DNA from: Hawksworthiomyces lignivorus
Taxonomy: Eukaryota > Ascomycota > Sordariomycetes > Ophiostomatales > Ophiostomataceae
Direction of reading: 5' to 3'
NCBI GenBank assembly: GCA_002917075.1
Contig: NTMA01000083.1
Location: forward strand, 122,971 to 186,970
DNA length: 64,000 nucleotides
Both the position numbers and the translations under genes were made by a program. Positions within the stretch are counted from its first letter, which is position 1. Every line of letters begins with the position of its first letter. Below, piece by piece: positions 44,823 through 57,700 of the stretch. The notes under the pieces are model-generated. The model did not search any database and was not told the origin of the DNA. It saw only the letters and a program-made list of their open reading frames with translations.

Positions 44823-47588
44823 GGCGTCGATAGGACAGGGCCTAATCGCATTTCTGTGTTTTTGTAGTTGATGCGTTGCATATTTGTCCCTCTCTTGGGA
44901 TAGTGCAATTATTTTTCATCTAAATTGGATTTGCGATCATCTTCATTGAGAAGCTCATGCTCCGGTAATTTTTGCGCTGCGGTCCATTGCCACATAAGGA
45001 ACTCCAAGATTTTTGTTCGTACAGAGAAGAGCTGGAATAACTAGTCGATAAGATAAAGTTTCGTTATTGATTCAGGCGCAGCTGTCGCCAGCTGGCAGAG
45101 TCAAGGCCAAAAATTTCAGGTACAGCCACGTGACCCGTCTCGCACCTAAAATCAACTGCAATACTACGTACGATTCATTGCAGGAGAGGCGCCTTTGAAG
45201 CACTATAGAACACGCGTGGTTGGCTACAGCCAAGATAACTAGGATCTACCCTGTCGAGTAGATGCAAGTAGTAGTATAAGAAAAAGAGGCCGCAACACGT
45301 GAAAGGCAGTAGTTAATAGAAACGGGGTTTGTCCCAGAACATCACAGCAAAAACGAGTCTTTTGCATCCTAAAGGTCTCATCCGATTTTTCCTTTCTCTT
45401 TTCGGTTTCTTTGCACCACAACAAGACCAAATATTGCACTATTGGAGAATAAAAGCCAATAGCGCTGTTTTCTTTTTTAAAGAAAAAAAAAAAAAAGAAG
45501 CGACGGTTCCAAGACGAGCATTTAGGCTTGACAGCGATGTATTATGCCAACGGTTGATTCAGTATTTACATACATACATATTATAGCGTTAGATCGCGGA
45601 GGTAGAAGGTAGCCGTGTGTGGCAACTGGAGCTGAGTGTTTCAGCTAGTGTAGCCTGTTTCTTGCTGGTGATCTACGAGCTCTCGAATACCCTCTCCATT
45701 TTTTTTTTTACCAAGTGGATTCCACTAGACTGAAGAATGGTAATTGAAAAGCGGGCGGCTGAACAGAATAACCTAAAGAGGCACAGAGTACAGAGCACCA
45801 GAACTGTGTCGTGTTGCTCTCGGTTTTCAGCCGTTACTGTATTCTGCTTAGCTTTCTGCTGCCATTAGACTTTATACGGTGTAGTTTCTAATAGCTTGGT
45901 GCATCCCTTATTGGGCGCCCTCCCGTTCAGCATTTTTGGCTGGAACTGCGCATCACTGTGAGCTTTGGCACAAAGAAAAATCTACGAATACAAAAAATGG
46001 CAGAAGAGAAACCCCCAAGAATAATATGATAGGCGAAATGCGCATTCCTATGCGGTGATAGGAAATATAAGAGGGAGAGTTGTCTGCGTATGTGCTGAAT
46101 TTCTTGATTCAGCCCATCTTGTGCCACCGATGATGGATCCCTCCGGTCGGCCCCAGGCAAAAGTATCAAGGGAGCTCACATGCGCACAACAGACGCACAA
46201 GTATGCGTTCTACGACGCAGGCAACTAGTTGGTTCAGCTAGCCTGGGCAGATTTCAATATACGGGCATAAAATATGAGCACCGCTCCACTTGGGTGAACC
46301 CGGCGTACTTGGCTTGTCTTTCGTCTCAGAGGAAAGAGAAGCAGGACAGCAAAAATAAAGAATAGCGCTACATGGCCGTGCACTTCCACGGTCAACATCG
46401 TTTCTGTCTGGCTATTCTATCTACACCTATTCAGCTGCCAATGCAAAAAGCGAATGAAAATCCAACACATGAAAACCTACGCAATGCTATGCTTCCGTGC
46501 TTGTTTTCTAATAATACTTTCTGCTGTTTCGGTTCTTCCTCCTCTATACCAAGCTATACTTTTCTCTCCCTGCCAGTGGTTTTCTTTCCACTCTTCCTTT
46601 TCTGACTTTCGATTCCGCCTCATTTATCTTTCTGCTTTACCCGGCTGAACCGACCGGGATACTACATACTATTTTGTCGTCGTATTCTGCCTCTGGCTAC
46701 AGGTCCGTTTTATATCTTCGTCCACAGCGCTCTCTACGAGTATATATGGTTATCGTTTTCTAACAAGGTCTCAGAGCACAACCAATCTCTCGAAAAGCCC
46801 ACCAAGCATAGTTGTATATATAATAATAATTCTTTGTCTGTCTCTGGACGCCCAATGGGCAATCATCCTCTTTCGGCGAAATTCCTTTGCTCATTAAGAG
46901 CATACGATCTCACTTATTCACTATTTTCTCTTCGAACTCGGCCTCCGCTACAATTCTTATAACCAATATATAAGAAGTCTCTTCCGTTTTGTCTTCTTTC
47001 CTATCTTAACCCTCAACCATCTCCATAACGTATTTCTTATCTTTCTCTCATTGCGGTCATTCTCAACAAAACGGTCGAAGAAAGAGAATTTCGGCATAGT
47101 ACTAAAAAGCACACACAACGCACCAAGGAAAAATGACGCCGGACCAAAAAAAAAAAAAAAAAAGACACAACGAACAGGGCACGCAATGGTATCGAAGCGT
47201 GAAAGAAAAAATACAACAGGACTCAAGACAGGGAAAGCAGCGTTAAACAACCAAATACGAAAATAGTCCAAAACAAAAATCCGCACTGGAGAATACAAGC
47301 ACCGTCCCACTTTGCGCCAACCCAATTGCTGTGCCAAATGGAACCCATGCTCATGTCTCATAATGGCCCGGATTGACGAGCCAAAAAGAAAACATGGAAA
47401 ACGACAATCAAGAAAAGAATAATGAAAATGATCCCGAAGCTCCAGACCTTGTCCTGTAGATTTTCACAGCCGCCGATTTCGTCTAGGAATTTTCTACAGG
47501 GTCTGAGGTAGCTTGTCAAGCCGGTACGAAGGCTAAATCTTCGCGGTTTAATTCGAGTTCTCCAGCTCCGACTCTGTGCGGCATATGT
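44823..47588. other. Intergenic between DUF2011-like gene and vib-1
   Basis: About 2.8 kb, the promoter side of the DUF2011-like gene and the 3' side of vib-1. A-runs occur at about 45481-45496 and 47146-47164, and a (CATA)n stretch near 45570-45582. Only short frames; no gene seen. Confidence 0.5.
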
Positions 47589-50013
47589 CTAAGCTGCACT
47601 CCACGAGTAGTGATTCATCGAGGCATCAAAAGAACCTCTTGGCGCAACATAGCCATGCGGCTGTGGAAGAGCCTCCGCTTTGACGTTATGCCCGGCCTTG
47701 TATTGGTCGGGGAACGAATAAGGCCGAGACTCGCTATTCGCATAGGGAGGAGGGTTTGTGTCACCTGCAGTCGACGTCCAGGAAGTCGAAGAAGGGAAGT
47801 AATCTCTAGGGGGCGGATGCACAGCGGATGAAGCGGATGGCGGGTTAGAAGTGCTGCTATTGCCATTGTCTTGAGGGCTGGTCCCATAGGCGGCTTGAGC
47901 TTGTTGCTGCTGAGCCGGGGGTTGCTGCTGCTGGTGATGCTGTTGCTGTTGTGGGTGGGGTAGGGGCAACGGTTGTGACGGAGATTGTTGCTGTGACTGA
48001 GGCTGTGAATGCTGCTGAGGGCGTGCTTGCTGCTGAGGCTGAGACGGCGAGTGCTGGGCGTGATGTTGATGTTGCGGGCTCAACTCGTTCGTTCCGCCCA
48101 CGGTCATGTATGTTGGCGGGCCATATCTATATTCACCTGCCGCATCGTTATTTGCGCCAATGGAACCAGAGCTATGCACAGAATCGTGGTTGGCATGGCG
48201 TGGGCTTTTGGAGGGCCGAGGATTGTTGTCAACATATCGCGGCACGTTTAGGCCACCGTCGTTAGCCGTTGGCAGCGACAGTTGAGGTGGAGGCGCTGAT
48301 GTCCCTTGGACATAAGCATATTGCGTTCGAATAGCGTTCGATTGTTGTGGGTCGTTTGCGACAAGCGACAGTTGCACTGATGGCATTGATGTCTGCTGCA
48401 TGGGAAGTTCCTGCGGTTCTGCTGTATAGTTTGGAGAACCGGAAACAGGCAGTTTTTGGTACGCCTCCGCCGCCATACTGGTAGTTGGATAAGATCCAGT
48501 GCTGGCAGGGGGAAGAGGCATCTGCGAAGGATTCCATGATGGATACGAGCTACACAAATCTGTCTTAGTTTGATTCCAATATTTCAAATCACTTGATGTC
48601 TCGGTACGCCAGTTCAACTTACTTCGATCGCATTGAGAGCGGACTGGGTGGCATCTTGGGTCCTGCGGTAAAGGTGAAGGCAGAGCGCGGCATTTCCAAC
48701 GCCATTGCTCTCGCTTTTTCCTGAGTCTTCACCGTCAGCGGTCCTGCGACAATTCCAAGCCCAGTTTCCACGAGAGCCTGTCCCCTTGACCCTGCACTTG
48801 AACCCAACAAAGGGATCTCCTTGCGAGCCTGGAAATTCCGTGGGCTTCTTCCACGGACGACAATTGGAGCTGTTGTTGCCTCCGCTAAGACAGCTTTTGC
48901 ACCATTGGCCAGAGTTGCGATGACTTTTAGGTGAACAACGAAATGCTGTTGCAGCTCTTTCCGCCGACCGTTGTTTGCGGTTGCTCTAGACAACATTAGT
49001 ATGCGTTTTCACCATCTCGCTTCGGTATTTCTACTTCAGCCGCCGCCCTGCCACAATTTCACTCACATTCGGAACTGCAAACGGCGCCAGCCGATAGGAT
49101 AAACGGCATATTCGCCCTCAGATTCCGAACCATCGTCTTGGAATGGAATAAGGGGTAACGGGGCCGGTTCTTGATCTGGTGTTTGGCTGATCTCGGGTGA
49201 GTTTGGTGGCGGTGTCTTCCATGGGATAACGATTAGGCGGATGGGATGGTTGTCAACAGATTCAATAGCAGAGATTGTTAGTTCTGTGTTACCAACAGGG
49301 ACAGTTTCGCCACTATCAGTTACAACAGAAAGCTGGCCTCGAGGCGTGATGAGCGTGCCGCTCACTTGAAAGAGATTTCGACGGTAGCAGGTTAGTTCAG
49401 GTTGCAACATAGAGCCGTCACTCGCGTTGGCAGGCATCTCTGAGAGAAAAAACATTCCATGGAGCTGCGCAGAGAGATCCAACTGTTGCATTCGGCCCTG
49501 ACGGTCAACAATAGTGTGCTTATCCGAAACACGCTTGAAGGCCAAAAGCTTGTGGCCCTGGTTGCCGTTCATTTTTGATCCATCTTCCCGCATGTCTTGC
49601 ACCATTTCAGTATACGGTGGCGCTTGCTGTTGGGGAGGTTGCTGTGGCTGCTGCTGCTCAGATTGAGAATAAGACCGCTTCAAGTTAGGATAGCTGTGAT
49701 GCGCAGTCAAAGATGGGTGAGGCACGGCGCCAGAAGCGCTCGACGTGGAATGATGCCGTCCATAGACATCTGTCTCTTCTTGCGGGTAGCGGGCGTATGG
49801 ATACGCACTCGCATCGGTCCTGGGCCGTGCCGAGTGAGGTGACGGTGCTGGCGGAGCGCCGGCTGCTGCGTTTGCGAGAATTGGGTCCAAAGTTGCCGGA
49901 TGATTAAAACGACCGTTTGCTAACTGCACTGGACTGCCATAGGCGGGCCAGAGACCACCATGAGTCGGCTCCTTCAAGTCTGCCATGGTGACTGTATAGG
50001 TTGCGGTGGACAT
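47589..50013 (-). CDS. vib-1: XprG/VIB-1 Ndt80-family transcription factor
   Basis: Three exons (minus): 50013-49067, 48985-48623 and 48549-47589; 756 aa. The NDT80/PhoG DNA-binding domain spans about 150-395: HKLLAFKRVSDKHTIVD, LTCYRRNLFQVSGTLITPRG, then across the first intron FRIATANNGRRKELQQHF and RGRSPRNFQARKEIPLL. N- and C-terminal arms are Ser/Pro/Gln-rich; the C-terminal arm has long Gln-rich stretches (about 535-615). Orthologues XprG (Aspergillus) and VIB-1 (Neurospora) activate extracellular protease and other starvation genes, affect plant-cell-wall enzymes, and are needed for heterokaryon-incompatibility cell death. The second intron join reads MRSN|SYPSWNPSQM. A potential earlier in-frame Met is absent, and an internal Met (MADLKEP, residue 10) is an alternative start. 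Confidence 0.95.
47880..48075 (-). repeat. Gln-rich codon repeat tract within vib-1
   Basis: CAG/CAA-rich stretch on the minus strand encoding QPQQQARPQQHSQPQSQQQ and PHPQQQQHHQQQQPP blocks. Such tracts change length by replication slippage and often vary between strains. Confidence 0.8.
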
Positions 50014-53000
50014 GGGAGCATGCCACCGTCAAAGCTACTGCGAAATAAAGCAACGGAGCAAGGAAATCAAAATGAAAGGGACGATTGCTGGCGAAAATCT
50101 GAGGCTGGAGGAAAGGAATTAGGGGTAAGTGACGGGAGTTCGCAACTATGGCAGCTGACACACCAGAAACCTCGAGAGTTCTGAGTTGCTGCAAGCCGTC
50201 GTTACGGGAAGCGAGAAAGCGATGAGCGAGAGAACCGGTTGGCTTCCTTTGTCAGAATGGCTCGCTGCTTTAATATCGGAAAGCCGAACAAGTATGAACG
50301 CAAATAACAAGGCGAGAAAACATCCACGAAGTAGGATAACGCAGCCAGTCTTGCCAGCACTACTTTATCCAAATGGATGAGCAGAGATTTCCTGAAATCT
50401 CGTAAGTGGTTGTGTCTCTGCTTAAGTCAAAATATGGGAAACGAGATCTTTGAAACGCAGCAAGTCCGGCGATGAATGGCTCAACTGCGTCGAAACAAGA
50501 ATGAACTCTGAATGGCGCGGTGTTGGTGGATATTATCGTTGCAGGACAAGGTGTGCTCTTGTATGAAATGGCACGGCAGATGGAAGGGAGTATCTTATGA
50601 AGAAGACTCTTCGGCACTATCCTTGCACGCAACGGTAGGGAGTGGGTGTGGTGGATCAGTGGAGGTAAGGAAGGATAAGGACAAGAGGGGAAGGGGGCGC
50701 CAAATCAGGTGGAAAAGAAAGCGGGCAAGGAGCAAGGACAAGGGTAGAGTATGGGTCAAACGGAGTCTTCTTCCCACGTCTCCTGTCAAGCTAAAGACAA
50801 GAAAAGGTGAAGGCCAAAAAGAAGCGGGGACAGTATTCCTAGACGGTTGAGTTGGGGGTCCCCCTTCACACGGCGTTACAGCAGCGTGTGGCCGTACTGG
50901 GAAGGAGGAGAGCAATCGAGGCAGGACGAGAGATCTGGCAGGTCGGGGAGTCCCTCGAAAGGTCTTATTTTAGTCGATGGGAGCTAGCCACTCCCGTTCT
51001 GGGCAAGTCACGCCGTTGCGTTTTGTTTCCCTCTATCTTGCTTTCTTATTTTGGTGCAATTCTATTAGTTTGGATGTTGTTCCCGGAGCCTGGTTGTCTG
51101 GCTTTGTTCTTTCTCTTTCAGGGAGCTGGATGGAGAGGCGATGTGCTGGACACCCGGTCTTTTTAAATTCTGGTTTGTGGCCCAACTTCGATTTTCTCTT
51201 ATAGGAAGCCAGATGTCTAGATGAAGACAGAAAATGGCAGATGACCGCAGCATGAAAAAGAAATGGAGAGGTGCATCAAGAACTTAACAAAGGACAAGGC
51301 AGGATGGCGCGAGAGAAGAAACAGGAGTGAGAGGGAAGTGTGAGAGAGCAAACCGGCAAGGACAAAAACACAATGAAGACGTTTGGTTGAAAAAGAGGGA
51401 GAAGCTCTCAAGAATGGAGAAACAATGACAGTGGAACGAAGCATGGACCCCCGTAAACGGGCAGCCCTTGTTATCGGACAAGGAACAAACGATACACAAG
51501 TAGGGAGTTCGGTACCAAGGGTGAGCATGAGGAGACACGCAGCGCGGGCAGCAAGGCGACCTGAGCGTGGTCGTCCCTTTCCCTCTTATTTGTTTCTTAG
51601 TGAGAAAACAACACGCAAATTATACAACAAAATGAAAGTCAGGAATGAAAAGGGCCGATGGCAAGTCGACAGCTCATGATCCTTTTCCGCTTCCAATTTC
51701 CAGGCAACGTTTGTGTTGCTGAGGCTGCTGGTGGTATCCAGCTCTCCAAGGCTTCTAAGAATGAGGTCTTTTTTCGCCTGTTCGGTTTCTTCACGGAGTC
51801 GCTCAAGTCCCTCAGGGCGTGTTCTTTTTTTCCTGTGCTGGCGCACGAGCAAAGTTCTTTTTTGTTTTCATGCAAGGGCTAGCTGGTGTGAGTTCTTGTG
51901 GCAAACAAAAGCGAAGCCCTGCCGACATCAAGCTTCGGGAGCTTGCCATGGATCTCAGGCTGCGATGGCGCAGAGATCCAGTTGAGGAAGACATTCGTAC
52001 GTTACAAGTAAGCGCATGGAGCAAGGGGAGCAGATTGTGGGCAAGAAGATTGTGGACGGTCTGCACCCCCATCTTGAAAAAGAACAAGAACCAGAAAACA
52101 AGACGCAGGCGTGCACCACAACACGACCACCAATGCGCAAACCACGCCCACATCCCCATGCTTCCACCACAGCAACCCACACACACAACGCGGACTTGTG
52201 TGTACTGTACGGAGTACGTACGGAGTTGGCGCTCATTCTAAACAGTACGAAAAGCGAACCCTGTCAGTGTGGGAAGATGCTTCTCACCCTCCCCACCCAC
52301 TGCAGTAAATGTCAACTTCAACTCACCCGGAAACAGTCTCAACTCGTACACCCCTGCAATTTACCAACACCCCTCCCTAAGCCGTAACTGAGCAAAAACC
52401 GTTGTTAGCAGTTGACATTTGTCTAGGATCGGTGCGTGGGCCATTTGTTGCATTCACGAGTTATAACGGTTTGTTTTTTCAAAGAACAAGGAACTCAAAA
52501 TAATGCAATCAAAGTGTACATTTGTTCAACGTAAGATAACTTGCAAGCCAGGCTCTGAATAAGAAATGAGAGACAGCATATTGCTGCTTGCTTCTACATA
52601 TAGGCACGTGAAGAATAAGTATTTAAGAGAACGGAGTATACGTAGAGTTTCGCAATATAACAAGATGTGCAGAGACAAAGTACAGTGGGGAGAAGAAGCG
52701 GCTGTGCTACTTGTGAGTGTCAAAAGTCTACTGGCCTCCTAGTCGTCCATCTCTGCGCCAGGCGCCTACATCGTAAGCACGAGTGTAAATCTGCGGAGTT
52801 TACGGCGCACCTGCCGTTCATGTCTTCTAGTTGTGCGCCGCAGTGTCTGACATTTCGTTCTCAGCGCGATAGCCAGCGGGACAATCGCCTGCGCACGTAC
52901 TCATTCGATTTTTGCTCCGACGATCTTTTGTCTTCTGGTTGTCGCCTTTGACTTTTGGCCTCGATACTGTAGCTTCTGGACCCTGTCCGCTTGCGCCTCC

Positions 53001-54700
53001 CCCTATGTACTCGACTGCAGAAGATGCCAGGATGGGCTATTCGTAGAGGGTGAATCCTCCGATACCAGGCCCATAATTTCTAGAAAGACCGTTGAGCAGA
53101 GAGCAGCGATGAATGCCTCGAAAAGGAATGGCGCGCGGGCCAGGTGGCGTGGGTGTGAGTGGGCGTGTAAAAACAACATGAAAAAAAAAAAAGAATGTGA
53201 CTGAGGGGGGGAGGATGAGACAGGGTTGGAGAAAGGAAAGTAGCAAAGAGAAGAGTGTGTGGGAAAAGGAGAGGCCGGTACGAGACTACAAATCCATCCA
53301 AACGATGACAGGGTATATTATGTACCTATCTGCGAGAACGAGAGTGGCAGCTAGCACAGGCCATAAACAAGCTGGGTTGAAGGGTTGCTCTGTAAGGTGC
53401 ACGAGAGATTGGCAGCGGGGACTAGGAAGGAAAGAGCATGCCGCTACGACCCTAGAGTGTGGGTCCAATCCGGCAGCAACCCCCCTCTACGGAGTGTAAG
53501 CTCGGTTGCACCATGCATGCTACGTACGAGTGGATTCTGGCGAAAGTACTCCGTGCAGCATATAGTTGGGCACTGTCTCGGTTGTTCCTTTTCTCAAGCT
53601 AAATTACATGAGACTTGGCAAAGCTTCTTCTCTCCAAGTACGATACACATACGAGTACGCATTTAAACAAGAATGCGTTTGTGAAGTTTAAGAGAAATGA
53701 ACATCAAGAGCAGAGGGCAAGCACTACGATGCAAAGAGGGTGTTCTCGCTGGCCTGTCACTTTGTCTGCATTTCTGCACTTCTGCATTTCTGCATGCAAG
53801 CGCATATGGAGAAACGCGTGTTAATTAGTACTCTCACGTCGAAGGCTAGATACCTTCGTATTGTACCTTCCACGTACCCGTACGTTGAAATGGTGCGCAC
53901 ACGCTCGTTGCTCCCTGCATGACTATCGATCTCGTCACCAGCAATGGTGCTGCCGCTCACGCCTCCGTCGCCCGCCGCCGCTGACGGGTCCTTTCGCCGA
54001 CGTACAACGCTGCTGCATGATACGGAAAAATGCAATGACCTGCGGGCAGCCTCCCCGCAAAAGTTATAAGGTTGGCGCATTCGAATTCTACAGCAGTATG
54101 CCAGTTTTCATATTACCTATACCAAGTGTGAGAACAGGTGTATTTTGGACCTGCTTTTTATTTCGGTTCGTGTGACTACGAAAACCAGGCAAGCAGGACA
54201 AGGAGTGAAGAATAGTTATGCTCTTCACCCAAACCTGCGTGACTCGTCGGTGTTAATTGGCCGTGCCGGCAGGAGGAAGGGTCTCTTGCTGCACCTTCTC
54301 CTTTTTTCAATGATTTATCTATCTCTGTCTGTTGTCTTCTGTCTATCTGTCTCTCTCTGGCAGGGTGGCGGTGCGACCACATGAAAAGAGATAAACGAAG
54401 CACACAAAAAGATTCAAGGCAGACAGAATTGCGGTCCGTGGTGTGGCTGGACTGTGCTCCGCGTGTTCCTCTCTGCGTGCCCTTCACCTTTTATCTCCTA
54501 CCGTTTTGGGTAGTTCGCCGCCTCACAAAATAAATTACATGCATGCATGGCTGGTATTGGCTCATTCACAACCACGCAGCCAAAGACAAAGGACCGCTTT
54601 TTCTCAGGGAACCAAAATTAGGGAAAGAGGGAAAGTGCGAAGCACTTTCTGTCATCCTCTCGAGGTCCTCCAGTACAATTGCCCAGTCCAGAAGGAGCAT
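50014..54700. other. Upstream region of vib-1 and gene-free DNA
   Basis: The part next to 50013 is the vib-1 promoter and probably a long 5' leader. Purine- or pyrimidine-rich tracts occur at 50640-50830 and 51290-51420. TACGGAGTA occurs at 52208-52216, with near copies at 52219 and 52630. A 16-bp tandem duplication lies at 53765-53796. No frame has recognisable domains. Confidence 0.45.
53765..53796. repeat. 16-bp tandem duplication
   Basis: TCTGCATTTCTGCACT is followed directly by TCTGCATTTCTGCATG, differing only in the last two bases. Gene-free DNA. Confidence 0.75.
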
Positions 54701-57700
54701 TCGTCTTCATGTCTTTGATGACGGTCTGCTTTTAATATAACAGACGTCAGATATATTATGTGTGCTAAGGCTTGTCGCCTATCAGAATGGCTTGTTTGCC
54801 CCAATAATGATCATTTTCAATCAACAACGCCTCCGAGGCTGGAGAGTTGCATCGTCCTGTCAAAAGCATCGACTCGTCCACTTTTCTGCCCCCAACATTT
54901 TAGTGAAAAGTAGGCTAGTTCTGGCAGCTACCTAGGCATCAACACAGAGCATGGAGAGATGAGCCTCTTCTCTGGGAGAGCAGCTGAGCGACCTAATTGC
55001 ATGTGCTCATACCCATCGGTTTTCCCTAACCTGCAACTTCATGTATTTCTCATCTCCGACCTACTGGATACAGCACTGTGAGGATGCCGCTCTTTTCCGT
55101 TGTAAAGAAAAGAAAAAAAAAACTCAACACCCCTTCCTCCTTTATTTTGCAATAAAACTAGGGGGCTTTTGCGATTGCGCTGGGGACTTTTAGGACCCGG
55201 GAAGGGATCATCCACAAAAAAATACGGCTAACCCGGCAGACGAATTTTAAAATGTGGCACTGGCAGTCTCAGTTGTATTTCGTTTCTCTCATCTTGCTAC
55301 GCAGTTTGTAATATCGTACTTTGCTTCACTGCCTCTCGCTTCACCCTCCACTGAGCTGGCCCGTGTAGCGAGCCTACTGGGAAACGGGATTAAGAAGCAT
55401 GTAAAGCGGGCGCCAAGCTTTCCTATTCCTATTTGGACTCTTATTTCCCTGCTTTCTTTTTTAGCTTACGAGAATCTTACAATGCTAACTCAAATCCACC
55501 TTCTGGGGACGGGAAGAAGTCTACCTAACTGCCCATCTCGGGAGTAATATTCTTTGTGCTTTTTAGTGAAATAGAGCATTGATTCCATGTACGTCAATAT
55601 GCAGTGAAGTACGTATTTGGTCCAATAGGCTGCGTCTTGCGCGGTTCTTTGTCCACGGCAACAAGAAATACTAGTACATGTACTGCCGTTACGCAGTGGT
55701 TTCCACAAAGCTACCGTTGGTAGGTAGCACAGACAGTGTTCATGATGGGGGCGCACAGCAGCTCCCTTTCTCGTAGCTAACAGCTCGGCCCAAGCTCTGA
55801 GGTTACTTCTGGGAACCCGACAAGCAGGATTGGGATGACTTTTGTATCTCAGTGATGCCATTCCCGAATGCAATGCATCACCTCTCTGTGATTGGTTTCT
55901 ATATGCCATGTGTTTAATGTGTACGAGTATGTAACACACAGCACGAGCTGATATCGCGCAGCGACCGTTGAGCTGTGTACGACGTAGAGAAAGGTGACAA
56001 ATTGGTCTTCGCCAATAGCTTGCGCTGTTAAGCAATTACTACATACATACTAGAAGTCGGAGTCGAGCATCTGTACACGTAAAAAGGCGTTGGTCGCAGT
56101 GTCGAGAGAGGTTGACTCTGCTCAGGAAGCTGACCGCCACAACAATTGCAACCAGGGGGGCCTTTGGGTCCTTATGGCGAGCGCGACCAGCTCTTATCTG
56201 CAAGGACAAGGGGGGATGGTAGCTCCAGTGATTGGGTAAAGCAAAAGAAACAGTGGAGGCCCGGATAGCAGTCTACTGCTGCCGGATTCAACCAAGAAAA
56301 CGCGAAGTGGACTGCCCGTGGCGGTATTTGGCGTGGCTCATGGACGTTCATTGTACAACAGACCGACACACGCCTTGGGCATTTCTGAGATGCTCCAGCT
56401 TCTGTCCAGATCAGTGCTGGGTAGAAGGCATCCGCCAGAGACTCCTATACAATGGGGTGAGGGGGCCAGAAGGCACAAAAAAAGAAAAAGAGTGAGGCAG
56501 GGACGAGACATGGTGAAATATTATACTAAGTGGCTCTGGGATGCAGATGCATAACTGGCAGGCAAATAAAATGATGTACATTGCTAGCAGTTACGACCAG
56601 GTAGAAAGTACGCTTGTGATGAGCTTGATCCTCGGTTTTGCAGGAAATGCCCCTCTTAGTTTTGGGAGATCGGCAAGGTTGAAGCACTTATTTTTCGTTG
56701 GCAGCTTTTTGTTTGCCAACTGGCCTCGCCTCTCCATCTTTCCCTTTTGACCGTATGTTGTAATACATCGCTGTTTCTCATTTCTCAGATCCTGCGCACG
56801 CCCCGAAGCCATTCTGGTAGATAGCTTTCTCTGCAAACTAGTGGCAAGGACCGATGCAAGGACGGCGGCCCCGACGATCCGGCGGCCAGTGTTTACAACA
56901 GAGACTAGCGTAGAAGCTACGAGTAGATTTGAAACTCTTTCGTGGATTAAGTTCTTGTGCTCTTGGAGTGTGAGGCCAAGGCGAAGCTCTTAATTGCTCG
57001 TTGCTTTGCTGGGATGCAAGATCGCTGTAAAACCCGCTTAACTTCACTAGAAATGGCATAGGTCCCGCCAACTTTTTTTTCACGTATTTTCTGCTTGTGA
57101 GTGCAGAGGCGATGCACGTGAGAGTTGCGCAGCGCCTCGCGCATCTTACTTTGTGCTTGATAATCCCTAGGACGAATATCCAGTAGGCCACATCGAAATA
57201 TTAGTCAGATCAGAGGGGATCGTTCCTGTTCCTGATTTTCAATGCTGCGGTGCATCTCGGTGCAACGGCCTGTTGACTTTGCAGCTCTGCATGATAGGAT
57301 AGCTCCCTGCTTCTCGCTCCTTCTGAAAAGGCACACCTCCCGGTGCTCCATTTTCTATACACCATTCTCCGTTGCTTCATTGAGAGAAACCGTGCCATCC
57401 CGTCTTTCTCCAGTAGCCGGCCTTATGTCACGTCCGTTGACGGGTAACGCAATCTCACCTGGATATATGCACTTATTTTGTAACAGGAGCATAATGTGTG
57501 CTGGATAACACTTAGCACTGTACAGCAAAGCACATAGCGCAGGACCTTGGAGAAATATGAAGGATATAACTGTTTGGTATTGTTGAGAAGTATACTGTGT
57601 TTCCCATAACACGAATTTCGGCCAAGGAAAGATCACTAATTTCCTTAGCAATAGATAACAGAAAAGAGCCTCACACCTTGCAAACGAAAGAAAAGCAACC

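Noticed and set aside
55490..56035. 181-codon minus frame, longest in the right arm
   Set aside because: About one stop-free run of this length is expected by chance in 64 kb; TTG start and no conserved motif.
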